Assembly (NCBI GenBank): GCA_031264145.1
Contig: JAISEK010000172.1
Span: 1-34,299, forward strand
Length of the DNA: 34,299 bases
Source: Deltaproteobacteria bacterium
GTDB taxonomy: Bacteria > Desulfobacterota > Desulfarculia > Adiutricales > Adiutricaceae
Reading direction: 5' to 3'
This document shows, in pieces, positions 8,872 through 17,354 of the stretch. Made by a program: the position numbers and the translations under genes. Numbering within the stretch: position 1 is the stretch's first letter; each line of letters opens with the position of its first letter. The notes under the pieces are model-generated. The model saw nothing but the letters and a program-made list of their open reading frames with translations. It searched no databases and was not told the origin of the DNA.

Positions 8872-10044
8872 ATGAGAATGCCCGTCCCTCCCGTCCTCGT
8901 CCTCCTCCTTTTGGCCATTCTGGCCTGGCCATGCGCCCTGGCACGCGCTGACGGGGCCCCCGGGCCGGGACCAGGGGCCGAGACGGCCCGGGGGGACGAT
9001 TTTGGGGCCCAGCTTGGGCTGGCCAGGTGCCTCTACGCCGGCCAGGAGGACGGCCGGGACCGGCCCAGGGCCTTCGGGCTGGTCAAATCGCTGGCCGAGA
9101 AGGGGCACGCGGACTCACAGGTCCAGCTGGGACGGTATTATCTGGACGGCGGGGCCGTCCCCCGGGACCCTGAGGAGGCCAGATCCTGGTTCCGGAAGGC
9201 CGCCGACCAGGGCTCGGCCCAGGGCCTGTACATGCTTGGCGTCACTCGGGACATCGGCCAGGGCCTGCCCAGGGCCAAGGACGCCCCAGGGGCCGCCGAA
9301 AGGCTGAGGCTGGCCGCCGAGAAGGGCGACCCGGAGGCCCAGACAGGCCTGGGGGCCATCTACTACGCCGGCATAGGGATTGACCGCGACTACGCCGAGT
9401 CCGCCAGGTGGTTCCGCCTGGCCGCCGAGCAGGGCGTCCCCGAGGCCCAGTACCGGCTGGGGTACATGTCCCATCTCGGCCGCGGGATGCCCCAGGACCT
9501 CGGCCAGGCCCTGGCCTGGTACGGCCGGGCCGCCGAAGGCGGGCACCCTGGGGCCCAGGCCCAGCTTGGCATGGCCTATCTCAACGGCCAGGGAGTGGAG
9601 AGGGACCCGGACGCAGCCCTGGGATGGCTCCAGGAGGCGGCCGGCCAGGGCCTGGCCCTGGCCCAGACCCTGCTGGGCGTCATCTACTTCCATGGCTTCC
9701 TGGAGATAGCCGAGGACAAGCCCAAGGCCCTGGAATACTGGAGGCTGGCCGCCCAGGGGGGTGACGACCTGGCCCAGTTCCACCTGGCCTCGGCCTACTG
9801 CGACGGCGAGGGGACCGGGAGGGACCTGGCCGAGGCCGCCAGGTGGTTCCGCCTGGCGGCCGACCAGGGCCTGTCAACCGCCCAGCTCAACCTGGGCCTG
9901 ATTCTTCTTGGGGCCGGGGACGGCGGGCGGGAGGAGGCCAAAAGGTATTTGGGGCTGGCGGCCGACCTGGGCCTGGCCGCGGCCCGGGAGGCCCTGGACG
10001 GGCTCGAGGCCGGGACAGACGCTCCCCGGCCCTGCGGGCCCTGA
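8872..10044 (+). CDS. secreted Sel1-repeat protein 2
   Basis: A 390-residue protein with a classic signal peptide (PPVLVLLLLAILAWPC, probable cleavage near ALARA/D at about residue 27), then nine Sel1 units of 34-38 residues filling the rest. Unit three carries two extra residues (RAKDAPGAAERL) and unit nine is shortened (GAGDGGREEAKRYLG). The role is unknown; exported Sel1 arrays usually bind other proteins. The ATG at 8872 follows GAGG at 7-base spacing and begins the signal peptide; a longer frame from 8707 would start inside the MITE-like element. The next Sel1 gene follows closely and is a clear paralogue, so the pair plus thiE look like one transcription unit. Confidence 0.92.
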   Translation: MRMPVPPVLVLLLLAILAWPCALARADGAPGPGPGAETARGDDFGAQLGLARCLYAGQEDGRDRPRAFGLVKSLAEKGHADSQVQLGRYYLDGGAVPRDPEEARSWFRKAADQGSAQGLYMLGVTRDIGQGLPRAKDAPGAAERLRLAAEKGDPEAQTGLGAIYYAGIGIDRDYAESARWFRLAAEQGVPEAQYRLGYMSHLGRGMPQDLGQALAWYGRAAEGGHPGAQAQLGMAYLNGQGVERDPDAALGWLQEAAGQGLALAQTLLGVIYFHGFLEIAEDKPKALEYWRLAAQGGDDLAQFHLASAYCDGEGTGRDLAEAARWFRLAADQGLSTAQLNLGLILLGAGDGGREEAKRYLGLAADLGLAAAREALDGLEAGTDAPRPCGP

Positions 10045-10094
10045 GGGCCATGGCCATTCGTTTTTCCTTCCCATACCAATCCGGGGTTGGCACC

Positions 10095-11144
10095 GTGAAG
10101 ACGCTGGTTTCGTCCATCTTGGCCCTTTTCCTCCTTTTCCCCGCCCTGGCCCCGGCCGACGTGACTGGCGGGTCCGCCGCCGGCCAGGAGGCCGGGGGCG
10201 CGGGGGCCGAGGACGGCCCCGAGGCCCGATTCGGCCTGGCCCGGAGATACTACCTCGGCCAGGGGGTGCCCCTGGACCAGGCCAGGGCCCTCGAGATGAC
10301 CAGGGCCCTGGCCGAGGAGGGCCACGCGCCCGCCCAGGTCGAGCTGGGCCGCTTCCATATGGCCGGCGAGGCGGTCCCCATGGACCCCGGCCAGGCCCTG
10401 GAGTGGTTCGGCAAGGCCGCCGGGCAGGGCCTGGCCGAGGCCCAGTTCCTGCTTGGGACGATGCTCTACCAGGGCCAGGACGTGCCCAGGGACATGGAGG
10501 CGGCCCTGGGCTGGTGGAAGCTGGCCGCCGGGCAGGGGCACGCCGACGCGCAGGCCAACCTGGGCGCCGTCCATTACGCCGGCGACGGGGTGGAGAGGGA
10601 TTACGCCGAGGCCCTCAGGTGGTACCATCAGGCGGCCGAGAACGGGCACCCCGAGGCCCAGGGGGCCCTGGCCGACATGCTCTACAACGGCAAGGGGACG
10701 GCGAGGGACCCGGCCCGGGCCCTGGGGTGGTGGAGGATGGCGGCCGACGGCGGCGACGCCAAGGCCCTGACCATCCTGGGCGGCTTTTACTTCAACGGCA
10801 ACGAGGTGCCCGAGGACAAGGCGGAGGGCCTGAGGCTGTGGACCCTGGCCGCCCAGGCCGGCGACCCGTACGCCCAGCACAACCTCGGGTCAGCCCACTT
10901 CAACGGCCAGGGGACGGAAAGGGACGTGGACGCGGCCATCGCCTGGTACCGGATGGCCGCGGACCAGGGCCTGGACATCGCCCAGTACAACCTGGGGCTG
11001 ATCCACCTGGGCGAGGAGGGAGGGCGCCGTGACCCGGCGGAGGCCAGAAGGCTCCTGGGGCTGGCGGCCGGCCAGGGGGTGAGGCAGGCCCGGGCCCTCC
11101 TGGAGAGGATGGACGAGGAGGCCGGTGGGCCTGTGGAGCCATAG
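10095..11144 (+). CDS. secreted Sel1-repeat protein 3
   Basis: A 349-residue exported protein with signal peptide KTLVSSILALFLLFPALAPA, eight Sel1 units and a degenerate ninth (RQARALLERMDEEAG). The GTG at 10095 gives a standard signal peptide; an in-frame ATG at 10050, only 5 bases after the upstream stop, would add 15 residues (MAIRFSFPYQSG...) and is a real alternative. Unit 4 (LGAVHYAGDGVERDYAEALRW) closely matches unit 4 of the preceding protein (LGAIYYAGIGIDRDYAESARW), and the C-terminal units also correspond, so the genes arose by tandem duplication. thiE begins 14 bases after its stop, indicating co-transcription. Function unknown. Confidence 0.9.
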   Translation: MKTLVSSILALFLLFPALAPADVTGGSAAGQEAGGAGAEDGPEARFGLARRYYLGQGVPLDQARALEMTRALAEEGHAPAQVELGRFHMAGEAVPMDPGQALEWFGKAAGQGLAEAQFLLGTMLYQGQDVPRDMEAALGWWKLAAGQGHADAQANLGAVHYAGDGVERDYAEALRWYHQAAENGHPEAQGALADMLYNGKGTARDPARALGWWRMAADGGDAKALTILGGFYFNGNEVPEDKAEGLRLWTLAAQAGDPYAQHNLGSAHFNGQGTERDVDAAIAWYRMAADQGLDIAQYNLGLIHLGEEGGRRDPAEARRLLGLAAGQGVRQARALLERMDEEAGGPVEP

Positions 11145-11158
11145 GCGAGGGGGGGACG

Positions 11159-11836
11159 ATGGGCATGGGGGGACGGTTCGGGACCGGCCGGGGGACGCCG
11201 GCGGCGGGAAGGGAGGAGCTGGCCAGGAGACTCAGGCTCACCCTGGTCATCAGCGGGGAGGAGGCCCGGCCCAGGACCATAGTGGAGCTGGCCGAAAAGG
11301 CCTTCGCCGGCGGCGCTACCGCCCTCCAGCTGAGGGAGAAGGGCCTGGCCGGGCGGGAGCATTACGGGCTGGCCAGGGATCTGGCGGCCTTCTGCCGGGA
11401 GCGGGGGCGGCTCTTCATCGTCAACGACCGGCTCGACCTGGCCCTGGCCTCCGGGGCCGACGGGCTGCATCTGGGCCAGGGCGACCTTCCGGCCAGGGTG
11501 GCCAGGGCCCACTGGCCGGAAGGGAAAATCCTGGGCATTTCCGCCTCCACGGTCGGGGAGGCCAGGGCGGCCAGGGAGGCCGGGGCCGACTACGTGGGCG
11601 TGGGGGCCATCTTCAGGACCGGCAGCAAGAGCGAGGCCGGGGAGGTCGAAAGGGACCAGATTGGCCCCATCAACTCGCTGGGCCTGGTGACCGTGGCCAT
11701 AGGGGGAATCGGCCAGGGCAACGCGGCCCTGGTCTGGTCCATGGGCTTTGACGGCCTGGCCGTCATCTCGGCCCTGGCCAGGGCGGCCGACCCGGAGGGG
11801 ACGGCCAGGGCCATCATGGCCGCGAGGCCGGCCTGA
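11159..11836 (+). CDS. thiE: thiamine-phosphate synthase ThiE
   Basis: Cytoplasmic TIM-barrel enzyme that joins HMP diphosphate and thiazole phosphate to give thiamine phosphate, using the products of ThiD and ThiM. The 225-residue protein has normal length. Motifs: LQLREK (56-61), FIVNDRLDLALASGADGLHL (86-105) followed by GQGDLP (106-111), GISAST (126-131), YVGVGAIFRTGSK (145-157, binding the diphosphate) and AIGGI (180-184). The ATG at 11159 has a GGGGGGA purine run just upstream; about 20 extra N-terminal residues precede the core fold. It sits 14 bp behind the third Sel1 gene and is 8.8 kb away from thiM, an unusual split. It converges on leuD with only 10 bases between stops. Confidence 0.94.
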   Translation: MGMGGRFGTGRGTPAAGREELARRLRLTLVISGEEARPRTIVELAEKAFAGGATALQLREKGLAGREHYGLARDLAAFCRERGRLFIVNDRLDLALASGADGLHLGQGDLPARVARAHWPEGKILGISASTVGEARAAREAGADYVGVGAIFRTGSKSEAGEVERDQIGPINSLGLVTVAIGGIGQGNAALVWSMGFDGLAVISALARAADPEGTARAIMAARPA

Positions 11837-11846
11837 TAGGCCGCCG

Positions 11847-12470
11847 TCAGCGGCCCCTGTCCGGCAGGGCGGCCTCCCAGGGCCTGGCGTGGGCCCTCTC
11901 GTAGGCGGCGATGGCCTCCTCGCTCCGGAGGGTCAGGTCGATGGCGTCCAGGCCGCCCAGGAGCATCTGGCGCCTGTGCTCGTCCAGATCGAAGGGGACG
12001 GCCAGACCGTCGGGCCCGGAGACCAGCTTGGCCTCCAGGTCGACCGTGAGCTCCAGGCCGGGCCGGCGACCTATGAGCCCGATCAGGGCCTCCACCCTGG
12101 CGGCGGGAAGCTCTATGGGGGCCAGGCCGCAGTTGAAGGCGTTGTTGCGGAAGATGTCCCCGAAACTGGGGGCCAGGACGACCCGGAAGCCGAAGTCCCC
12201 CAGGGCCCAGGCCGCATGCTCCCGGCTGGAGCCGCAGCCGAAGTTCTCCCTGGCAACCAGGATCCTGGCCTGGCGGAAGGGCGGCCGGTTGAGAAAGAAG
12301 CCGGGGTCCTCCCGCCCGTCCTCCAGGAAGCGGACATCGTGGAACAGGTGGCGGCCGAAGCCGGACCGGCCTATGCCGACCAGGAACTGCTTGGGGATGA
12401 TGAGATCGGTATCGATGTTGGGCCGATCGTAGGCCGCAGCCACGGCGGTCAGCGACTTGAGGGGCTTCAT
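11847..12470 (-). CDS. leuD: 3-isopropylmalate dehydratase small subunit LeuD
   Basis: Small (swivelling-domain) subunit of the aconitase-family isopropylmalate isomerase, which converts 2- to 3-isopropylmalate in leucine synthesis together with LeuC. The product has 207 residues, typical of the bacterial enzyme. Diagnostic segments are YDRPNIDTDLIIPKQFL (14-30) and ENFGCGSSREHAAWAL (75-90), which shape the substrate pocket. The ATG at 12470 is chosen from the family N-terminus (KPLKSLTAVAAAYDRPNIDTD) with AAAGGA upstream; a longer frame to 12536 adds a Pro/Gly-rich stretch. Neither leuC nor leuB lies beside it, so LeuC must be encoded elsewhere. The upstream region has an AT-rich inverted repeat. 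Confidence 0.94.
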   Translation of the reverse strand: MKPLKSLTAVAAAYDRPNIDTDLIIPKQFLVGIGRSGFGRHLFHDVRFLEDGREDPGFFLNRPPFRQARILVARENFGCGSSREHAAWALGDFGFRVVLAPSFGDIFRNNAFNCGLAPIELPAARVEALIGLIGRRPGLELTVDLEAKLVSGPDGLAVPFDLDEHRRQMLLGGLDAIDLTLRSEEAIAAYERAHARPWEAALPDRGR

Positions 12471-12926
12471 GCGGGGACGTTCCTTTCGGCCGGGGGATGG
12501 CGGGCGGCCCAGGGTCCCGGCCCCGGCCCCCTCCAACGGGCCAGGCGATTAGTATAGTTCTTTTTGAAACAATGTGGTATACTAAAAAATGGATTGAGGG
12601 CCTTGGTTGATTTAATCCAGTAAATTCAGATACTAACGAGTTTTTTTGGCTCCCAGGCCCCCAGAGCCACGAATTCCGCTACCCTGGCGCCCCGGTGCCC
12701 ACGCGTTGCCCCCAGGCCGGGATGCCGGCCGGTCCCCTCCCGGGCCCGGCGGTCGCCCGGCCCTGGCAAAATAGACAATAAATTGACTTGCCGCCTGGGC
12801 CCGCGGGCCCCCGAGGGCCCCAGGGCCGGAAAGGACCGTGCCGTTGGCGGCGCAAGAGCCTAAAATGAATCACGGTCGCTTCTGGGATCCCTCCGCGATC
12901 CCGACGGTGTGGGGATTGAACCTTTA
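12471..12926. other. divergent intergenic region between leuD and the activase gene
   Basis: 456 bases with no supported gene; it should carry promoters for both divergent neighbours. Bases 12545-12650 are AT-rich and contain an inverted repeat, TTAGTATA (12549-12556) with TATACTAA (12578-12585), separated by 21 bases; this could be an operator or promoter-proximal hairpin for leuD. From about 12660 to 12840 the DNA turns very GC-rich, with the palindrome GGGCCCGCGGGCCC. A TTGACT at about 12783 resembles a -35 box but no clear -10 follows it. Confidence 0.45.
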
Positions 12927-15900
12927 ATGTCTGACCAAACTAGCTCCAGCGCAGGCTGCTTCCTGGGGTTGGACGCGGGCTCCATCAGTGTCAAACTGGC
13001 CCTTCTGGATCTTGGGGGGCGGCTTTTGACCTCAAGCTATGTCCGCCACCAGGGCCGCCCCTACCAAACCGCCCTGTCATCCCTGAAAAACCTCTTCGAG
13101 ACCTGCGATCCCGGGCGGATCATGGGCACCGCCGTGACCGGCGTGGCCGCCGGCCGCCTGGCCGAGCTTCTGGGGGGAAGCCCGGTCGGGGAGATCCGGG
13201 CCCTCACCCTGGCCGCCCGCCGCCACCTGCCGGGGGCCTCGGCCCTCATCGACATCGGCGGCGAGGACACCAAGCTCCTGTGGTTCGCCGCCGACCCCCA
13301 GGGCGGCCTGATCCTGGCCGACTTCGCCATGAACGCCCTCTGCGCCGCCGGGACCGGCTCGTTCCTGGACCAGCAAGCCCACCGCCTGGACTACGACATC
13401 GGGCGGTTCTCCGAGCTGGCCCTCAAAAGCGAGGTCCCTCCCAGGGTGGCCGGCCGCTGCAGCGTCTTCGCCAAGAGCGACATGATCCACCTCCAGCAGT
13501 CGGCCACCCCCGACTACGAGATCATCTACGGCCTGTGCCTGGCCATGGCCAGGAACCTCAAGAGCGGCCTGGCCAAGGGGCGGCCCCTGCCCCCGCCGGT
13601 CCTCTTTACCGGGGGCGTGGCCGCGAACAGGGGCCTGGCGAGGGCCCTCGGTGAGATACTGGAGCTGGGCCCGGGCGATCTGGCCATCCCGCCCCACCAT
13701 TTCGTCTTCGGGGCCTCCGGGGCCGCCGAGGCCGCCCTGGAGGTCTTCCTCGGGTCCGGCGGCCGGGACGGCGACGCCCAGACGGGGCTGGACCTCTCGG
13801 CCCTCGCCGAGTTCGCCTCCTCCGGCCACCAGGACCCCAGACGCTTCCCGCCCCTGGAGAGGCCCAGGAGATCCCCGGGCACGGCCGAGTTCGACTGGTC
13901 CCAGGTCGCCACCGGGCGGCCCCTCGAGGTCTACATCGGGGTGGACGTGGGCTCGGTCTCGACCAACGTGGCCCTGGTCACCCCCGAGGGGCGGCTGGTG
14001 GCCAGGCAGTACCTCCCGACGGCCGGGCGGCCCCTGGAGGCCATCGCCCAGGGTTTCGCGGCCATAGCCCCGGACGTCGGGGGCAAGGCCGAGGTCCTGG
14101 GGGTCTGCTGCACGGGCTCGGGCCGCTATCTGACCGCCGACTACCTGGGCGCCGACATGACCGTCAACGAGATAACGGCCCAGGCCACGGCGGCGGTGGC
14201 CATCGACCCCAAGGTCGACACCATCTTCGAGATCGGCGGTCAGGACTCCAAGTACATCTCCATCCAGGACGGGGTCATCGTCGACTTCATGATGAACAAG
14301 GCCTGCGCGGCCGGCACGGGCTCCTTTCTTGAGGAGCAGGCCGACAAGCTGGGCCTCTCCATCAAGGGCGAGTTCGGCGAGATGGCCCTCTCCAGCCCCG
14401 GGCCGGTGGCCCTGGGCGAGCGCTGCACCGTCTTCATGGAGTCGGATCTGGTCCACCACCAGCAGAACGGGGTGGACGTGAGGGATCTGACGGCCGGGCT
14501 GTGCTACGGCATAGTGGCCAACTACCTGGGCCGGGTGGTGGAGACCAGGGCCGTGGGCCAGAACATTTTCTTCCAGGGCGGCACGAGCTTCAACCAGGGC
14601 GTGGCCGCGGCCTTCAAGAACCGCCTGGGCCGCGAGGTGACGGTCCCCGACAACGCCGACGTGACCGGGGCCGTGGGGGCCGCCATGATCGCCCGCGACC
14701 GCCGCTCCTGGGAGAAATCCTCCTTCGTCGGCTTCGACCTCTCCAGGCGGGGCTACGGGATCAAGAGCTTCGAGTGCCGCCACTGCCCCAACCGCTGCGA
14801 GATCCGCAAGGTCACGGTCGAGGGGGGGCGGCCCTTTTTCTACGGCTCCCGCTGCGACCGCTACGAGGAGGACTCCGGCCGGCGGGGAAAGGAGTCCGGC
14901 CTCCCGGACCTCTTCCAGTTCAGGGCCGAGGCCTGCTTCGACCCGCCCGAGCTGGCCATGGCCATGGCCGACCCCCAGAGGCCGCGCCGCGGCCGCATGG
15001 GGCTCATGCGCGGCATGTTCTTCGCCGAGATGGGGCCGTTCTGGTCCGTCTTCTGGGCCGCCCTCGGCTATGAGCCGGTCTGGTCGTCCCCGACCAACAA
15101 GTCGACCATCCACGCCGGCTGCGAGCGCACCGAGAGCGACTTCTGCTTCCCCATCAAGGCCGCCCACGGCCACATCCTGGAGCTGATGGGCCTGGGCGTC
15201 GACCACGTCTTCCTCCCCTCGATGGTCAACCTCCCGGCCTCAAGGGAGGCCGGGGCCCCCGACAACGCCGCCTGCCCCTACGCCCAGACCCTGGCCTACA
15301 CGGCCCCCTCGGCCCTTGGCCTCGGCGAGCCGGCCCTCCTCACCGGGCCGGTCTTCTTCGGCGAGGGCCCCAGGCCCCTCCTGCGCTCCCTGGCCGGCCT
15401 GGCGGCCAAGCTGTCCGTCCCCGAGGCCGAGACCAAGAGGGCCATGGAGATGGCCCTTGGGGCCCAGGAGTCCTTCCAGGCCCGGCTAAGGGAAAGGGGC
15501 CTGGAAATCCTGTCCCACCTTGGCCCCAAGGACATGGTCATGGTCGTGGTGGCCAGGCCGTACAACGGCTTCGACCCCGGCCTCAACCTGAGGCTCAACC
15601 AGAAGCTCAGGGACCTCGGGATCCTGGGCCTGCCCATGGACTTCCTGCCCCTGGACGTCAAGCACGACGAGCCCCTCTCCCACTACTGGCGCTATGGGCA
15701 GAAGATAACCGCGGCGGCCACGTCCATCGCCCGCGACGAGAGGCTGGAGGCCCTGTACATCTCCAACTTCGGCTGCGGGCCCGATTCCTTCATCCTGCAC
15801 TTCTTCAAGAACATCATGGGCCGGAAGCCCTTTCTGGAAATCGAGATCGACGAGCACTCCTCGGACGTCGGGGCCGTCACCCGCCTGGAGGCCTTCCTGG

Positions 15901-17216
15901 ATTCCCTGGCCGCCAGGAAGGCCCGCGCCGAGTCCACCCCGACCAGGGGGCCGCTCATCCATCCCTCGAGGCCCATCAGGGTCCTCCGGGGTCCCCGGCC
16001 AGGCCAGACCATCTACATCCCGCCCATGTGCGACCACAGCCGGGCCATGGCCGCCGTCTTCAGGGCGGCCGGCATCCCGGCCGAGGCCCTGCCGGAGTCG
16101 GACCAGGCGACCATCGAGCTGGGCCGTTCCCAGACCTCCGGCAAGGAATGCTACCCCCTGATCCTGTGCGTGGGCGACTTCATGAAGCTCACCCAGAGGC
16201 CGGGCTTCGATCCCGACAAGTCCGTCCTGTTCATGCCCTCCTCCAACGGCCCCTGCCGCTTCGGCCAGTACAGCCGCTACATAAGCCTCATAATGAGGCG
16301 GCTGGGCCTCGGCGGCCTGGAGGTCCTTTCCATCGACCAGACCGGGGGCATGTACGAGGCCCTCAACCGGGCCGGCTCCACCAAGGGCGGGGCCAAGCTC
16401 TCCAGGGCCATCTGGCGGGCCCTGGTCTCCGTCGACATCCTCCAGAAGGCCCTCTTCCACACCAGGCCCAGGGAGACGTCCCCAGGGGCGGCGGACTCGG
16501 CCTACCGGGAGGCCCTCTCCGACGTGGTCGGCCTCCTGGAGAACGACGACCTCAGGGCCCTGGCCAAGGCCCAGGACAGGGCCAGGGAGAGGTTCTCGGC
16601 CATCAGGTCCAAGGATCTCAACACCATGCCGCGGGTCGGCCTGGTCGGGGAGGTCTACGTCCGCCACAACCGCTTCGCCAACGAGGACATCATCAGGCGA
16701 CTGGAGACCCTGGGGGCCGAGATTGAGACGCCGCCCCTCACGGAGTGGGTCCTGTACACCGGCCTCGTCAACGCCATGCGGGCCAACCGCCAGGGCCTCT
16801 GGCGCAAGAGGGTCGCGGCGGTCATGACCAGCCTGGTGCAGAACATGGAAATCAAAAAGCTCTCCAGGGGCTGGAAGGGCTTTTTCCCCCGCGGGGCCCA
16901 GGAGCCGCCCATCGACTCCACCGTGGCCCTGGGCGAGCGTTTCATCGACCGTTCCTTCCAGGGCGAGGCCATCCTGTCCCTCGGCAAGGGGCTGGAATTC
17001 TTCGAGCGGGGAGCCAGGGGCCTGGTCAACATCATGCCCTTCACCTGCATGCCCGGCATGGTCGTCGGCGCCCTCACCAGCCACCTGAGGAGCGAGGCCT
17101 CCGGCATGCCGGCCATCAGCCTGGCCTATGACGGACAGAGCCAGACCAATACCCAGGCCCGCCTGGAAGCCTTCATGTACCAGGTACACAATTTCAACAA
17201 TCCGAGGAGCGAGTAG
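12927..17216 (+). CDS. giant acyl-CoA dehydratase activase-related protein (two ASKHA ATPase domains + DUF2229/HgdB-like region)
   Basis: A 1429-residue fusion related to the ATP-driven electron activators of 2-hydroxyacyl-CoA dehydratases and benzoyl-CoA reductases (HgdC/BadF family). Domain order: ASKHA ATPase 1 (about 10-280; FLGLDAGSISVK, CAAGTGSFL with Cys139, GRCSVF with Cys178); ASKHA ATPase 2 (about 335-600; YIGVDVGSVSTN, CAAGTGSFL with Cys460, GERCTVF with Cys500). The paired Cys are where the 4Fe-4S cluster sits in the HgdC dimer, so here one chain could mimic the dimer. A Cys cluster CRHCPNRC (617-624) precedes a DUF2229/HgdB-like region with conserved Cys950, Cys1075 and Cys1110. 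The family occurs widely in anaerobes; the true substrate is unknown, and an oxygen-sensitive low-potential reductase role is inference. The ATG at 12927 is preferred; GTG 12909 is possible. rne follows. Confidence 0.92.
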   Translation: MSDQTSSSAGCFLGLDAGSISVKLALLDLGGRLLTSSYVRHQGRPYQTALSSLKNLFETCDPGRIMGTAVTGVAAGRLAELLGGSPVGEIRALTLAARRHLPGASALIDIGGEDTKLLWFAADPQGGLILADFAMNALCAAGTGSFLDQQAHRLDYDIGRFSELALKSEVPPRVAGRCSVFAKSDMIHLQQSATPDYEIIYGLCLAMARNLKSGLAKGRPLPPPVLFTGGVAANRGLARALGEILELGPGDLAIPPHHFVFGASGAAEAALEVFLGSGGRDGDAQTGLDLSALAEFASSGHQDPRRFPPLERPRRSPGTAEFDWSQVATGRPLEVYIGVDVGSVSTNVALVTPEGRLVARQYLPTAGRPLEAIAQGFAAIAPDVGGKAEVLGVCCTGSGRYLTADYLGADMTVNEITAQATAAVAIDPKVDTIFEIGGQDSKYISIQDGVIVDFMMNKACAAGTGSFLEEQADKLGLSIKGEFGEMALSSPGPVALGERCTVFMESDLVHHQQNGVDVRDLTAGLCYGIVANYLGRVVETRAVGQNIFFQGGTSFNQGVAAAFKNRLGREVTVPDNADVTGAVGAAMIARDRRSWEKSSFVGFDLSRRGYGIKSFECRHCPNRCEIRKVTVEGGRPFFYGSRCDRYEEDSGRRGKESGLPDLFQFRAEACFDPPELAMAMADPQRPRRGRMGLMRGMFFAEMGPFWSVFWAALGYEPVWSSPTNKSTIHAGCERTESDFCFPIKAAHGHILELMGLGVDHVFLPSMVNLPASREAGAPDNAACPYAQTLAYTAPSALGLGEPALLTGPVFFGEGPRPLLRSLAGLAAKLSVPEAETKRAMEMALGAQESFQARLRERGLEILSHLGPKDMVMVVVARPYNGFDPGLNLRLNQKLRDLGILGLPMDFLPLDVKHDEPLSHYWRYGQKITAAATSIARDERLEALYISNFGCGPDSFILHFFKNIMGRKPFLEIEIDEHSSDVGAVTRLEAFLDSLAARKARAESTPTRGPLIHPSRPIRVLRGPRPGQTIYIPPMCDHSRAMAAVFRAAGIPAEALPESDQATIELGRSQTSGKECYPLILCVGDFMKLTQRPGFDPDKSVLFMPSSNGPCRFGQYSRYISLIMRRLGLGGLEVLSIDQTGGMYEALNRAGSTKGGAKLSRAIWRALVSVDILQKALFHTRPRETSPGAADSAYREALSDVVGLLENDDLRALAKAQDRARERFSAIRSKDLNTMPRVGLVGEVYVRHNRFANEDIIRRLETLGAEIETPPLTEWVLYTGLVNAMRANRQGLWRKRVAAVMTSLVQNMEIKKLSRGWKGFFPRGAQEPPIDSTVALGERFIDRSFQGEAILSLGKGLEFFERGARGLVNIMPFTCMPGMVVGALTSHLRSEASGMPAISLAYDGQSQTNTQARLEAFMYQVHNFNNPRSE

Positions 17217-17354
17217 GCGCAAGCAGGTATCCAGGCGGGCATCCGGCCCTCCGGGTACTAGACGGGATGGGCCAGGCCATGGCCCATGGGACGCGGGGCG
17301 AACGCCCCTGACCTAAGCTTCTCCGGGCAAATCATGAACAACCAAGGAGCACCA

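Noticed and set aside
2700-11100. Regular DNA repeats considered as CRISPR or satellite
   Set aside because: The 108-base period equals 36 codons and the units diverge as coding Sel1 repeats; there is no repeat-spacer structure.
13077-17222. Very long minus-strand frames opposite the activase gene
   Set aside because: Open because of high GC at third positions of the plus-strand gene; composition is dominated by Gly, Ala, Val, His and Asp with no recognisable motif, while the plus strand has clear domains.
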